From: CBDFGK01 sp965247075
Lineage (GTDB): Bacteria; Pseudomonadota; Gammaproteobacteria; Pseudomonadales; Halieaceae
Reading direction: 5' to 3'
Assembly (NCBI GenBank): GCA_965247075.1
Contig: CBDFGK010000002.1
Coordinates: forward strand, 124,001 to 188,000
Length of the DNA: 64,000 nucleotides
Positions 10,596-19,621 of the stretch are shown here, piece after piece. A program made the translations under genes and the position numbers. The notes under the pieces were generated by a model, which did no database searches, had not been told where the DNA came from, and worked only from the letters and a program-made list of their open reading frames with translations. Positions within the stretch are counted from its first letter, which is position 1. Every line of letters starts with the position of its first letter.

Positions 10596-11051
10596 ATGAT
10601 ACTCAATGAAATAATTGCCTTGCTTGGAATGGGCGTAATGATCATCCTCGCCAACTGGCGAATGATGTATTCGCTGCGCGGTGAAATGGGTGGCCTGCGC
10701 ACTGACATGAATGCCAGGTTCGCTACTCAAGATGTCAAAATAGACACCGGGTTCGCTACTCTGGACGGCAAGATAGACACCTTGCGCACTGACATGAACA
10801 CCAGGTACGATTCTCTGGATGGCAAGATAGACAACTTGCGCACTGACATGAATACCAGGTTCGCTACTCAAGACGCCAGGTTCGCTACTCTGGACGGCAA
10901 GATAGACACCTTGCGCACTGACATGAACGCAGGATTCGACACCCTGCGTGGCGAAATTAATACCAAGTTCACTGCTCAAGATACCAGGTTCACTGCTCAA
11001 GACACCAGGTTCGCTACTCTGGACGGCAAGATAGACTCTCTGCGTGGCTGA
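10596..11051 (+). CDS. Small membrane-anchored heptad-repeat coiled-coil protein, copy 1
   Basis: The 151-residue protein has one hydrophobic N-terminal segment (residues ~4-24, starting at NEIIALLGMGVMIIL). The rest is a run of heptads built from a few near-identical modules such as LDGKIDT, LRTDMNT and RFATQDA, so the DNA has a 21-bp period. A GGAG site lies about ten bases before ATG 10596. The likely topology is a short membrane anchor with a long parallel coiled coil. I cannot name the family. It sits between two autotransporter barrels in every cassette, which suggests a linked role (passenger extension or accessory) but does not prove it. Confidence 0.7.
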   Translation: MILNEIIALLGMGVMIILANWRMMYSLRGEMGGLRTDMNARFATQDVKIDTGFATLDGKIDTLRTDMNTRYDSLDGKIDNLRTDMNTRFATQDARFATLDGKIDTLRTDMNAGFDTLRGEINTKFTAQDTRFTAQDTRFATLDGKIDSLRG

Positions 11052-11069
11052 CATCTCCAGCATTCATTA

Positions 11070-12198
11070 TAGCGGATCAGAATGTCAGTGCTATTGCCCG
11101 GCGCATTGAGCAGGCACGGCTGCCCTCAAGAACGGGTAGCAGTGCCAGTCTCGGCGGTGCTTCCAGCCTGGCGGAAATCGCCAAATCCCAGGGCAGCACC
11201 GTCGCCGATGGCCGGTTTGACCTGAAGCGGCTCCTCAACAATTCCAATTTTGTCCTGCCGCTGAGCGCAACCGGCGCAGGCGCAGCAGACGGCACCCAAC
11301 TGACCCTGTGGGGTGCGGGCGACTACCGCGACCTGAAAGGTGCTGATGGGGTGCGTTGGAGTGGCGACCTGTTCATCCGTACCTGGGCTGGTCAGCAGGG
11401 GGTCTGGACTTCTGGGCAACCCTCGGCTACGGCGAGGGCGAACTGGAGATCAGTGCAGACGGGGCGCAAGCGGATATCCCCTCAAGCGACCTGAGCATGC
11501 AAACCCTGGGGCTGGGTGCCAATGGTGTGTTGATGACAACCGGCACCACCACCGTGCTGCTCAAAACCGAGGCATTGAGTACCCAACTGGAAGTGGATGC
11601 AAGCGAAGAGATAACCGCAATCACTCAGCAAGCCCACCGTGTGCGCATGACCCTGGAAGCGATTCGCGGCCACAGCCTGGATAGCGGCGCACAATTGGAA
11701 ACCAGCCTGGAAGCCGGCCTGCGCTATGCGAACGATAGCGGGGGCCTGGTGATAGAAGGCAGGGCACGGGCGCTGGTCGGCGGCAAGGGTGATACCGAAG
11801 AATGGGGATTCAGCGGGCTGATCAAACTCAGCCCCGCAGCGAACGGGCGCGGCCTGTCATTCAGCCTGACGCCCGGTTATGGAGTGACCACCAGCGGTGT
11901 AGAACGACTCTGGCAGCAAGGGCTGGATGATGGCCTGGAGGCTCAGGGCGGTACTGATGGCAACAACTACACCCCGAACCTGGACCTCCGTTTGGATTAC
12001 GGCATGGATGTCTCTGCGATGCCCGGCCTCGTAACGCCCTACACTGAATTCAGTTTCGGCGCCACCAGTGACACCTACCGCCTGGGCCTGCAGTGGCAGC
12101 GCAGCAAGTGGTTTGATCTGAAACTTGTCGCCGAGCGCGAAGCAGGCCAGATTACCGCTGACCACCGCATCTACATAGAGGGCGAGATAGTCTTTTAA
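11070..12198 (+). pseudogene. Degenerate autotransporter barrel, copy B
   Basis: The sequence is homologous to 9035-10366. The N-terminal helical linker is in one frame up to the codon run for V-R-W-S-G-D-L-F at about 11370. A 142-base deletion, apparently between two GTTCA pentamers, then shifts the frame. The remaining strands are open from about 11356 to the stop at 12198 and end in I-E-G-E-I-V-F. A second, in-frame loss removes the DDGDGETGAGAELGG loop found in copy A. With no signal peptide, passenger or credible start it should be non-functional alone, but it could serve as a donor for gene conversion into copy A. Confidence 0.75.
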
Positions 12199-12408
12199 CC
12201 CTGTCATCCCCGCTCTTTCATCCCCGCCGCAGCCGCGTATAATAACGTGGTGGCGCCACACAAAGGTGTCAACCCAAAGGGTGAACTTCTTGGTAAGAAA
12301 TGCGATGATGCCCACAGAGGAACCAGCCGTTCTCCGTATACAGGCGTTTCTTCACCTTTATATATAGTTGGATCAGTGCTATATAAATCACACAGGAGAC
12401 ACTGAGCC

Positions 12409-13014
12409 ATGATACTCAACGAAATAATTGCCTTGCTTGGAATGGGCGTAATGATCATCCTCGCCAACTGGCGAATGATGTATTCGCTGCGCGGTGAAAT
12501 AGGTGGCCTGCGCGGTGAAATGGGTGACCTGCGTGGTGAAATGGGTGGCCTGCGTGGTGAAATGAATGCCAGGTTCGCTACTCTGGACGGCAAGATAGAC
12601 ACCTTGCGCACTGACATGAACACCAGGTACGATTCTCTGGACGGCAAGATAGACACCAGGTTCGCTACTCTGGACGGCAAGATAGACACCGGGTTCGCTA
12701 CTCTGGACGGCAAGATAGACACCTTGCGCACTGACATGAATACCAGGTTCGCTACTCAAGACGCCAGGTTCGCTACTCAAGATGCCAGGTTCGCTGCTCT
12801 GGACGGCAAGATAGACACCGGGTTTGCTACTCTGGACGGCAAGATAGACACCTTGCGCACTGACATGAACGCAGGATTCGACACCCTGCGTGGCGAAATT
12901 AATACCAAGTTCACTGCTCAAGATACCAAGTTCACTGCTCAAGATACCAGGTTCACTGCTCAAGACACCAGGTTCGCTACTCTGGACGCCAAGATAGACT
13001 CTCTGCGTGGCTGA
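12409..13014 (+). CDS. Small membrane-anchored heptad-repeat coiled-coil protein, copy 2
   Basis: The 201-residue protein is a paralogue of the one at 10596. It has the same hydrophobic N-terminus and the same leader DNA but about 50 more residues of heptad modules. Extra R-G-E-M-G-x-L and LDGKIDT/GFATLDGK units account for the difference. The length change comes in multiples of 7 residues (21 bp), pointing to slippage or unequal exchange within the repeats. The frame is intact. Confidence 0.7.
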   Translation: MILNEIIALLGMGVMIILANWRMMYSLRGEIGGLRGEMGDLRGEMGGLRGEMNARFATLDGKIDTLRTDMNTRYDSLDGKIDTRFATLDGKIDTGFATLDGKIDTLRTDMNTRFATQDARFATQDARFAALDGKIDTGFATLDGKIDTLRTDMNAGFDTLRGEINTKFTAQDTKFTAQDTRFTAQDTRFATLDAKIDSLRG

Positions 13015-13031
13015 CATCTCCAGTATTCATT

Positions 13032-14030
13032 ATAGCGGACCGGAATGTCAGTGCCATAACGCGGTGCTTCCAGCTTGGCGGAAATCGCCAAATCCCAGGG
13101 CAGCACCGTCGCCGATGACCGGTTTGACCTGAAGCGGCTCCTCAACAATTCCAATTTTGTCCTGCAACTACACGAAACCGGCGCAGGCGCAGCAGACGGC
13201 ACCCAACTGACCCTGTGGGGTGCGGGCGACTACCGCGACCTGAAAGGTGCTGATGAGGTGCGTTGGAGTGGCGACCTGTTCAGCCGTACCTGGGCTGGTC
13301 AGCAGGGGGTCTGGACTTCTGGGCAACCCTCGGCTACGGCGAGGACGAACTGGAGATCAGTGCAGACGGGGCACAGACGGATATCCCCTCAAGCGACCTG
13401 AGCATGCAAACCCTGGGGCTGGGCGCCAATGGTGTGTTGATGGCAACCGGCACCACCACCGTGCTGCTCAAAACCGAGGCATTGAGTACCCAACTGGAAG
13501 TGGATGCAAGCGAAGAGATAACCGCAATCACTCAGCAAGCCCACCGTGTGCGCATGACCCTGGAATCGATTCGCGGCCACAGCCTGGATAGCGGCGCACG
13601 ATTGGAAACCAGCCTGGAAGCCGGCCTGCGCTATGACGACGGCGACGGCGAGACCGGTGCCGGCGCAGAGCTGGGTGGCGGCCTGCGCTATGCGAACCTT
13701 AGCGGGGGCCTGTCTTTCAGCCTGACACCCGGTTATGGAGTGACCACCAGCGGTGTGGAACGACTCTGGCAGCAAGGGCTGGATGATGGCCTGGGGGCTC
13801 AGGGCGGTACTGATGGCAACAACTACACCCCAAACCTGGACCTCCGTTTGGATTACGGCATGGATGTCTCTGCAATGCCCGGCCTTGTGACGCCCTACAC
13901 TGAATTCAGTTTCGGCGCCACCGGTGACACCTACCGCCTGGGCCTGCAGTGGCAGCGCAGCAAGTGGTTTGATCTGAAACTTGTCGCCGAGCGTAAAGCA
14001 GGCCAAATTACCGCTGACCACCGCATCTAC
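13032..14030 (+). pseudogene. Degenerate autotransporter barrel, copy C, split by an IS1182-family element
   Basis: It carries the same 142-base deletion as copy B, a further deletion that fuses V-S-A directly to the G-A-S-S-L-A-E-I-A-K linker, and a private deletion that joins G-L-R-Y-A-N to the S-F-S-L-T-P-G-Y-G strand. The open part runs from about 13263. At 14030 an insertion sequence interrupts the last strand. The missing tail, encoding E-G-E-I-A-F and the stop, is found beyond the element at 15604-15623. Confidence 0.75.
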
Positions 14031-15603
14031 CTAGGAGTCTGTCGGGGTTGACCCGAGCGAAGCAGGAGTACACTGCGTCCACTCAAGTACCAACTCCAAT
14101 TTTTTGTTTGAACTGCCTCCCAAGGTGCAAAATTGGGCGCCATTGCTCGGGGTAAGGCTTCCCTTATTCATGCTCTCAGCCTCCCAGGGCGTACATGCGC
14201 TTCAGATTCCACGCCATGCACACCAAATTCCATTCACCTTGCGCCGCATCCCGCCCGCGAAGGTGAAACCGCCGAAACCCCATCACCTCTTTAACTATTC
14301 CAAATACCGTTGCCACCGTGGATTTTCGTTTGGCATAGATTGCCTTACCCTCAGCGGTTCGCAATCGATATGCCATCGCTGTCACGGCATCGGCATCCGG
14401 TGGGCATGGGGGAGGTGTCCTGAATCGTTCATCCCAGGGAAGGTTGTGTCGCTCCCGATGATCCGAGATATAGGGTATGATCTCCGCGTCTTCACAGCGA
14501 CCTACGTTATCAGCGCTGAAGTAACCCGCATCCGCCAATAAGGCCTCCGCCTTGCCCAACTGCGCTTCCGCATCCTCCAACCCGTTCAGGGTCGGCTCAA
14601 TCTCCTGCTTGTCATTCGACTGCTGTGTGATGTGATTTTCCACAATCAGGTATGATTCGATATCAACGGCAGCCTGTGCGTTGTAGCCCTGCACAAATCC
14701 CTCCGAAGACGGCATGATGCGTGATTCTCCATCGGTAAAATTAACCTGATCCTTATCCCGTGGCCCAGGCTCAGGTGGCTTTGGCTCACGCCCTCTGGCT
14801 TGCTTGCCAGTCTCGGCTTCCTTGTCCTTGCGACACTTGAGCTTTGCCTCATACTCAGCCTGCTCGGCCTCAAAGCGTTCTTGCGCACGTCGCGCAATCT
14901 CTTCCTTGGCTTGCTTGATGGCCGCCAGCCGATCTTCCCGGCGCGCCAGTTCATCAGGAATGTCGATCGGCGGCTTATCTTCAGTATCGGCCTGTTCCGC
15001 CCGCCTGAGCAGTTCCTGTACCTCTCGGCGAAGTTGCTCTTCCAGTTTGTTCGCATAGCCCCAGCTCATCGCCTTGTGCTTGCTGGCGTTGGCCTTGATC
15101 TTGGTTCCGTCCAGGCTGACCTTGCCCAGCTTGAACACGCCCATCACCTTGGCGACCACCAATATCTGTACAAACAAACCTTCCAGCTCCGGCAGAAAAC
15201 GCTTGCGAAAGGTGGCGATCGTGTCATGGTCCGGGTGCGCATCTGCGGTGATATAACGAAAGGCAACAGAGTCGTGGGTCGCCTGCTCCAGCTTACGACT
15301 GGAGAATATCCCGGTCGCGTAACCGTAGAACAACAGCGCTACTAACACGGCGGGGTGATAGGGCTGTTTCCCACCGCCACCATAGCGAGTTACCAGTTCA
15401 CTCAAGTCGAGTTGATCCACAATATCCACTACAAAGCGTGCCAGGTGTTTCTCCGGCAACCAGTCCTGCAAGGAGGGCGGTAGCAGGTACGGAGTATCTC
15501 GATTGATCGGCTGGAATTTGGCTGACATGGTAGCCTCGATCTCTTCTTGGTACGATGGGCTTATTCTATAGTAATACTGTCGTTAAATCCGACAGACTCC
15601 TAG
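14031..15603 (-). mobile_element. IS1182-family insertion sequence
   Basis: Inverted ends read CTAGGAGTCTGTCGG at 14031 and the complementary CCGACAGACTCCTAG at 15589-15603. CTAG at both edges is probably the target duplication; because it is palindromic the exact edge is ambiguous. The element splits the last beta-strand of barrel copy C. Confidence 0.88.
14176..15528 (-). CDS. IS1182-family transposase
   Basis: The 450-residue protein opens with a conserved N-terminal domain (YLLPPSLQDWLPEKHLARFV). The DDE core shows the Asp of KVSLDGTKIKAN, the Asp of ALLADAGYFS and a C-terminal Glu region (IVKEVMGFRRF). An inserted Lys/Glu-rich coiled-coil stretch (residues ~170-260) separates the first two, as is usual for this family. 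It appears intact. Confidence 0.92.
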   Translation of the reverse strand: MSAKFQPINRDTPYLLPPSLQDWLPEKHLARFVVDIVDQLDLSELVTRYGGGGKQPYHPAVLVALLFYGYATGIFSSRKLEQATHDSVAFRYITADAHPDHDTIATFRKRFLPELEGLFVQILVVAKVMGVFKLGKVSLDGTKIKANASKHKAMSWGYANKLEEQLRREVQELLRRAEQADTEDKPPIDIPDELARREDRLAAIKQAKEEIARRAQERFEAEQAEYEAKLKCRKDKEAETGKQARGREPKPPEPGPRDKDQVNFTDGESRIMPSSEGFVQGYNAQAAVDIESYLIVENHITQQSNDKQEIEPTLNGLEDAEAQLGKAEALLADAGYFSADNVGRCEDAEIIPYISDHRERHNLPWDERFRTPPPCPPDADAVTAMAYRLRTAEGKAIYAKRKSTVATVFGIVKEVMGFRRFHLRGRDAAQGEWNLVCMAWNLKRMYALGG

Positions 15604-15623
15604 AGGGCGAGATAGCCTTTTAA
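15604..15623 (+). pseudogene. Detached 3' tail of barrel copy C
   Basis: The bases after the IS1182 element encode the last residues of the barrel (E-G-E-I-A-F) and TAA at 15621-15623. The remainder of the usual post-barrel spacer follows directly and then runs into the 3' end of the convergent VOC gene. Confidence 0.7.
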
Positions 15624-15628
15624 CCCTG

Positions 15629-16129
15629 TCATCCCCGCTCTTTCATCCCCGCCGCAGGCGGGGACCCAGAGCGCGGAGAAGAGCCGAGGTTTTCGAAGAA
15701 TTCCAGTAGCAGAGGGTCACCTTCCCGTTCCAGGTAAGCTACCGCAAGGCCTTCACGATAGCGTGTCTGCCATATGGATTGGTAGCCAAAGGCTGCGGCT
15801 TCTGCGACTTTCTCTTCCAGCTTGTCTACGCGAAAGCGCAGATGGTGCATGCCTTCCCGGCCTGCATCGATAAATTCCTTGTGTGGTGTGCCACCGGAAA
15901 CCCACTGAATTAACTCGATTTCGATGTCGCCGCTGCGACCGAAGGCGAGTTTCAAGGATGAGGTATCTTTCTCGCCGCGGTAGTCGTACTCGAATTCACC
16001 GGAATCCATGGTTGAAAAGGGGCCAAACAAAGGTTCGTACAATTGTAATGCCGCCTCCATATTTTTAACCACGAAGCCTACCTGGTCTATGGGTGGTAGA
16101 TTCAATTTCTCACAAATGTCATTTTCCAT
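15629..16129 (-). CDS. VOC-family (glyoxalase/bleomycin-resistance fold) protein
   Basis: The 166-residue protein has the vicinal-oxygen-chelate pattern. It begins I-D-Q-V-G-F-V-V-K-N, and a later M-H-H-L-R-F-R-V strand supplies a probable metal-binding His. An Ile/Glu-rich strand (DIEIELIQW) and a C-terminal LLEFFEN strand complete the fold. The layout is like methylmalonyl-CoA epimerase, but substrate cannot be assigned. The last fifteen or so residues (from about S-S-P-R-S-G-S-P-P) are encoded by the adhesin-cassette palindrome, so the native C-terminus and stop were probably replaced during the rearrangement next door. Confidence 0.8.
   Translation of the reverse strand: MENDICEKLNLPPIDQVGFVVKNMEAALQLYEPLFGPFSTMDSGEFEYDYRGEKDTSSLKLAFGRSGDIEIELIQWVSGGTPHKEFIDAGREGMHHLRFRVDKLEEKVAEAAAFGYQSIWQTRYREGLAVAYLEREGDPLLLEFFENLGSSPRSGSPPAAGMKERG
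15647..15663. terminator. GC hairpin between barrel copy C and the VOC gene
   Basis: CCCCGCC-GCA-GGCGGGG forms a perfect 7-bp stem. It belongs to the same repeat found after barrel copy A, but here it lies inside the 3' end of the convergent coding sequence. No T-run follows. Confidence 0.35.
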
Positions 16130-16361
16130 GGGTTTTCATTCCTCTGGTATTGCCAGCTTACAAAATAATACAATCGTATTAATAAGGCGAGGATCAGCTA
16201 CACAAGCTCTTAACTGGTTTAGTTTGTCAGCCTGGTCTCATACTCTTGTGGCGTGGCCACAAAAGACTATGTTTTTCAGGTGAGCTGAATCGCCGATTAG
16301 CGACATAATAGTGCGCAACAAGCCTTGGCCGGATTGGCAGAGGCTGGATAGGAGTCAGACG

Positions 16362-16754
16362 ATGTTACAAAAGTTTGTGTATTGGACAGGTTTTCTGGAT
16401 TTTTTGGTCGGAGCGGGCACCTGGGCCGGGGCGATCATGAACCCGCAGCCGGGGCAATTTGTAGCGCTGATGACACTGGGATCATTCCTGATGATGGCCG
16501 CCGCCTGCCTGATGTGGGCATCGAAGGATATGCTCAACCGGGCGCCGGTGATTTTCTGGCAGGGCCTGGTGCGAATGACAGCGGTTAGTGCTGTGTTGTA
16601 TGCGGTGCCCAATGGGCTCTCAGCAAGCTGGGAATACAGCCTGGTAGCCTTTGACGGCGTGATTGGCCTGACCTATATACTGGGCGTATTGAAGGTAACC
16701 GGCCTTTCTTTTTCTCAATTGATCATGTGCCGACAGCCAATTGGAGCCGATTAG
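16362..16754 (+). CDS. Small four-helix membrane protein of unknown function
   Basis: The 130-residue protein has four hydrophobic segments, starting near VYWTGFLDFLVG, FVALMTLGSFLMMAA, VIFWQGLVRMTAVSAVLY and VAFDGVIGLTYILGVL. ATG 16362 is preceded by AGGAGT with 6-7 bases spacing, which decides it over an upstream GTG at 16311. I do not recognise the family. It lies upstream of an LLM oxidoreductase on the same strand. Confidence 0.65.
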   Translation: MLQKFVYWTGFLDFLVGAGTWAGAIMNPQPGQFVALMTLGSFLMMAAACLMWASKDMLNRAPVIFWQGLVRMTAVSAVLYAVPNGLSASWEYSLVAFDGVIGLTYILGVLKVTGLSFSQLIMCRQPIGAD

Positions 16755-16763
16755 GAGTTACCT

Positions 16764-16862
16764 ATGCAAGCGATTCACTTCAAGCAGCCGGCTGATATAG
16801 CTGATGCTTTTCGCCTGCGGAACTCTCAGCAGCACTTTGGCATGTTCTGCCTTACTATTTGA
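16764..16862 (+). CDS. Possible 32-residue peptide or gene remnant
   Basis: AGGAGTT lies a few bases before an ATG that opens a 32-codon frame starting M-Q-A-I-H-F-K-Q-P and ending C-L-T-I. The start resembles the N-terminus of zinc-type oxidoreductases, so this may be the stump of a deleted gene. Support is only the ribosome-binding site and placement. Confidence 0.25.
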   Translation: MQAIHFKQPADIADAFRLRNSQQHFGMFCLTI

Positions 16863-16892
16863 CCCAATGGCAGGATTGAAGGATTAGCAACC

Positions 16893-17774
16893 ATGAAAAT
16901 AGGTTTGTGTTTACCCTACATGAAGGCGGGCCTGACTCGCGATGACTACCTGGCCTGGTTTCGTCACATCGATCAGGGGCCGTTTCACAGTTTGTCCTGC
17001 GGAGAGCGCATTCTCGGGCCTACCTATGACATGCGCGTAGTGCTCGCGGCGGCTGCCATGGCCACCGAGCGGGTAGAAATCAACACTACTTTATATGTAT
17101 TGCCGATGCACAACGCGGTGCGGGCGGCCAAGGAAATTGCCACCCTGGATGTGATGTCCGGCGGGCGCCTGGTGGTGACTTGCGGTTACGGTGGTCGTGA
17201 GATGGACTACCAAGCAGTGGGTGCTCAGTACAAAGGACGACATGCGCGCATGGATGAGCAAGTTGCCACCATGAAAGACATATGGGCGCAACAGCCTCCA
17301 TTTGAGGGAGCTGATCCGGTGGGACCGGTGCCGGTCCAGGCCGGCGGCCCAAGACTCTACACCGGTGCCATGGGGCCGAAAGGCATGGCCCGCAGTGCCC
17401 AGTGGGCAGATGGAGTGTTTGCCTGGTCGGGCAATGGGGAGCAGTCAGAGCTTGAGAATACCATTGCATTGGCAGACGCGGCCTGGGCTGAAGCCGGGCG
17501 CGGCAGCAAACCCTATCCTATGGGCGGCTTCTGGTTCACGTTAACCGGTGACGGACAGCAAAAGCTCTACGACTATGTGTACAACTACCTGCTGATTGCC
17601 GGTGAGGATATCGCCAAGTGGATGGCCGGCGCGGTAACGCGCAGCAATGCCGACGCCGTGAAGGAGGCGCTTGATAATGCCGAGGCCGCAGGCTGCGAAG
17701 AAGCCATGCTGTCACCCATTACCGCCGAGTTGACCGAGATAGATCGCTTGGTCGACATAATAGAAACTCGCTAA
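16893..17774 (+). CDS. LLM-class flavin-dependent oxidoreductase (luciferase-like)
   Basis: The 293-residue protein has the TIM-barrel start M-K-I-G-L-C-L-P-Y. It continues with R-V-E-I-N-T-T-L-Y-V-L-P, the N-A-V-R-A-A-K-E-I-A-T-L-D strand-helix, and the S-G-G-R-L-V-V-T-C-G-Y-G-G motif typical of F420/FMN-dependent luciferase-like enzymes. The likely role is a flavin-dependent oxidation in catabolism. The substrate is not evident. Whether it uses FMN or F420 cannot be told from sequence by eye. Confidence 0.85.
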   Translation: MKIGLCLPYMKAGLTRDDYLAWFRHIDQGPFHSLSCGERILGPTYDMRVVLAAAAMATERVEINTTLYVLPMHNAVRAAKEIATLDVMSGGRLVVTCGYGGREMDYQAVGAQYKGRHARMDEQVATMKDIWAQQPPFEGADPVGPVPVQAGGPRLYTGAMGPKGMARSAQWADGVFAWSGNGEQSELENTIALADAAWAEAGRGSKPYPMGGFWFTLTGDGQQKLYDYVYNYLLIAGEDIAKWMAGAVTRSNADAVKEALDNAEAAGCEEAMLSPITAELTEIDRLVDIIETR

Positions 17775-17784
17775 AGAGGTCTTG

Positions 17785-17967
17785 ATGCCTGATATTGAAC
17801 AACGCCTGGCCGCACTGGAACAGGAAGTATCCGGATTGCGCGGCTTATCCCACACTGCGCTCGCTATTATTCCAATACTGATCCCGCAAAACTTTCTTGT
17901 CGGGCTTGCCGACAGCGGTGAGTGGAATGGCTTCCACATAATCAATCGACTTGGGTGCCTGTACTGA
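17785..17967 (+). CDS. Short frame with coiled N-terminus, probably a truncated gene
   Basis: An ATG about ten bases after the LLM stop, next to AGAGGT, opens M-P-D-I-E-Q-R-L-A-A-L-E-Q-E-V, a typical amphipathic N-terminus. After about 27 residues the frame runs into the 3' end of the convergent acyl-CoA synthetase and loses coding character. It is probably the stump of a gene cut when the neighbouring gene was joined. Confidence 0.3.
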   Translation: MPDIEQRLAALEQEVSGLRGLSHTALAIIPILIPQNFLVGLADSGEWNGFHIINRLGCLY

Positions 17968-19419
17968 GCCCTTGGCTTCTTTGACCAGGTCGGTCAGTGC
18001 ATGGGTTAATTGATCTGATGCTTCACTGCCTGGCTTCAACACAACCACTGCTTTCACGGCTTCACCCCATTTTTCGTCGGGTATTCCAATGACGGCAACT
18101 TGCGCCACGGCATCGTGTGTTGAGATAACATCTTCCACCTCGCGTGGAAAAACATTAAAACCACCGGTCACTACCATGTCCTTCTTGCGGTCGACGATAT
18201 AGAGAAACCCGTCTTCATCCAATCGGCCCACATCACCGGTGTGTAACCAGTCGCCGGCCATAGCTTCAGCCGTCTGTTCAGGCATGTCCTGGTAGCCTTT
18301 CATAACCAGTGGTGCGCGCACACAGATTTCACCAGCGGCGCCTGCTTCTACCGGCTTGTTGTCGTCGTCCAGTAACGCCATCTGTATCCAGGGCGCGGGG
18401 CGGCCGCAGGCAGCGAGGCGCCCCGGTTTGCTGAGATCGTGTTCAGCCTTCTTCATGTTGGTGAGCACCATGGGCGCTTCCGACTGTCCGAAGAACTGGT
18501 AGAAAATTTGCCCCCAACGTTCAATGCCTTCCTGCAACCTGGTGGGGCTCATGGGGGAGGCGCCGTAGAAAATGGTCTCCATACTGGACATGTCCGCTGA
18601 TTGTGCGCGCTCAGAGTCCATGAGGTAGTAGAGCATCACCGGCACCAACATGGTTGCGGTAATACGGTGCTGTTCGACCATGTCGAAAAACTCGTCTGGA
18701 CCAAAATTCTGCATGACATAAAAGGCGCCACCTTTCTGTAGAACCGGGATAAAGAACGCCGCCGCGGCATGGGAAAGAGGTGTGGCGATGAGCATGCGCA
18801 GATCTTCAGGAAACTCCCACTCAGCCATTTGAATCATGGTCATGTAAGCCGTGGCACGATAGGTGCTAAGTACGCCCTTGGGTTTGCCGGTGGTGCCACC
18901 GGTATAGGTAATTGATGAAACATCTATGGGTTGCACATCGGGTGCGACCAGAGTTTGCGGTGCGAAACTTTCCGCCAGCGCCAGGTAGTCTTCGCCGACC
19001 TCGTTAGGCCCAAAGCCCAGTAGTAAAAGAGCGGGAAAGCGTTCTTTTAGCTCAGCAGCGCGGCCGGAAAATAACGAGGCATCAAATACCAGTGCATTTA
19101 TTTCGGCCTGTTCAATCACATAGGCGTGATCTTCCAGTGAACCCATTGGGTGCAGCGGTGAACCAATGCAACCGGCTATTTGCATAGCGGCGATATTGGC
19201 GAGAACTTCAGGTCGATTACCAGAGATAACCGCGATGCGATCACCTATGCCAAGTCCTTTTGATTGTAGAGTCTGAACCAACTGACTGGTGCTGCGCCGA
19301 ACGTCTGCGTAGCTGGCCACCTTGTCGCCCAGGAACAGGCAGGGCTCATCGTTATAGCGGTTCAACCCATCGATTAACATGTGTGGCATCAAGGGGGGAT
19401 TGTGAATGGTGTCGCTCAT
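17845..19419 (-). CDS. Acyl-CoA synthetase (AMP-dependent ligase)
   Basis: The 524-residue protein activates a carboxylic acid to its CoA thioester through an acyl-adenylate. The P-loop TYTGGTTGKPKG, the A5-like motif YQFFGQSE, the GDWLHTGDVGRLDEDGFLY motif and the C-terminal catalytic Lys in PLTAVGKPDKK are all present. Specificity for a medium, long-chain or cyclic acid cannot be read directly. The nearby Rieske oxygenase and acyl-CoA dehydrogenases make a steroid- or terpene-derived acid plausible. It converges on the LLM gene. Confidence 0.88.
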   Translation of the reverse strand: MSDTIHNPPLMPHMLIDGLNRYNDEPCLFLGDKVASYADVRRSTSQLVQTLQSKGLGIGDRIAVISGNRPEVLANIAAMQIAGCIGSPLHPMGSLEDHAYVIEQAEINALVFDASLFSGRAAELKERFPALLLLGFGPNEVGEDYLALAESFAPQTLVAPDVQPIDVSSITYTGGTTGKPKGVLSTYRATAYMTMIQMAEWEFPEDLRMLIATPLSHAAAAFFIPVLQKGGAFYVMQNFGPDEFFDMVEQHRITATMLVPVMLYYLMDSERAQSADMSSMETIFYGASPMSPTRLQEGIERWGQIFYQFFGQSEAPMVLTNMKKAEHDLSKPGRLAACGRPAPWIQMALLDDDNKPVEAGAAGEICVRAPLVMKGYQDMPEQTAEAMAGDWLHTGDVGRLDEDGFLYIVDRKKDMVVTGGFNVFPREVEDVISTHDAVAQVAVIGIPDEKWGEAVKAVVVLKPGSEASDQLTHALTDLVKEAKGSVQAPKSIDYVEAIPLTAVGKPDKKVLRDQYWNNSERSVG

Positions 19420-19621
19420 GATTTATCTCCGCTTGGTTCGCTACCGAGTATAACCGGCAGCAAAAAATTAACAGTAGCAAATAGCGGCCACAAAAACTGA
19501 CAAATGCGTGCAGTGGTATGTGTTAAAAAACAAAAATGGATACTGGGAAAAAGACTGGAACTTTATTAAAACATACCTACACTGTAAGTGTGGTATCTAT
19601 CCATATCCGGAGTGCAGGATC

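Larger units (their letters stand above)
9035..14030 (+). repeat. Tandem cassette duplication: barrel + spacer + coiled-coil gene
   Basis: Three units can be seen, joined at an ATAGCGGA motif: unit A 9035-~11070, unit B ~11070-~13031 and a shorter unit C from ~13032. Each full unit holds the distal adhesin barrel, a 210-230 base spacer and a small coiled-coil gene. Units B and C share a 142-base deletion in the barrel relative to A, while each also has private deletions. So the deleted form was duplicated and then diverged. Confidence 0.85.

Noticed and set aside
12580..13000. 21-bp repeats that could suggest a CRISPR or minisatellite
   Set aside because: They encode heptads of a coiled-coil protein without frame loss, and there are no spacers.
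14104..15345. Several plus-strand frames inside the IS1182-family element
   Set aside because: They are antisense to the intact transposase.
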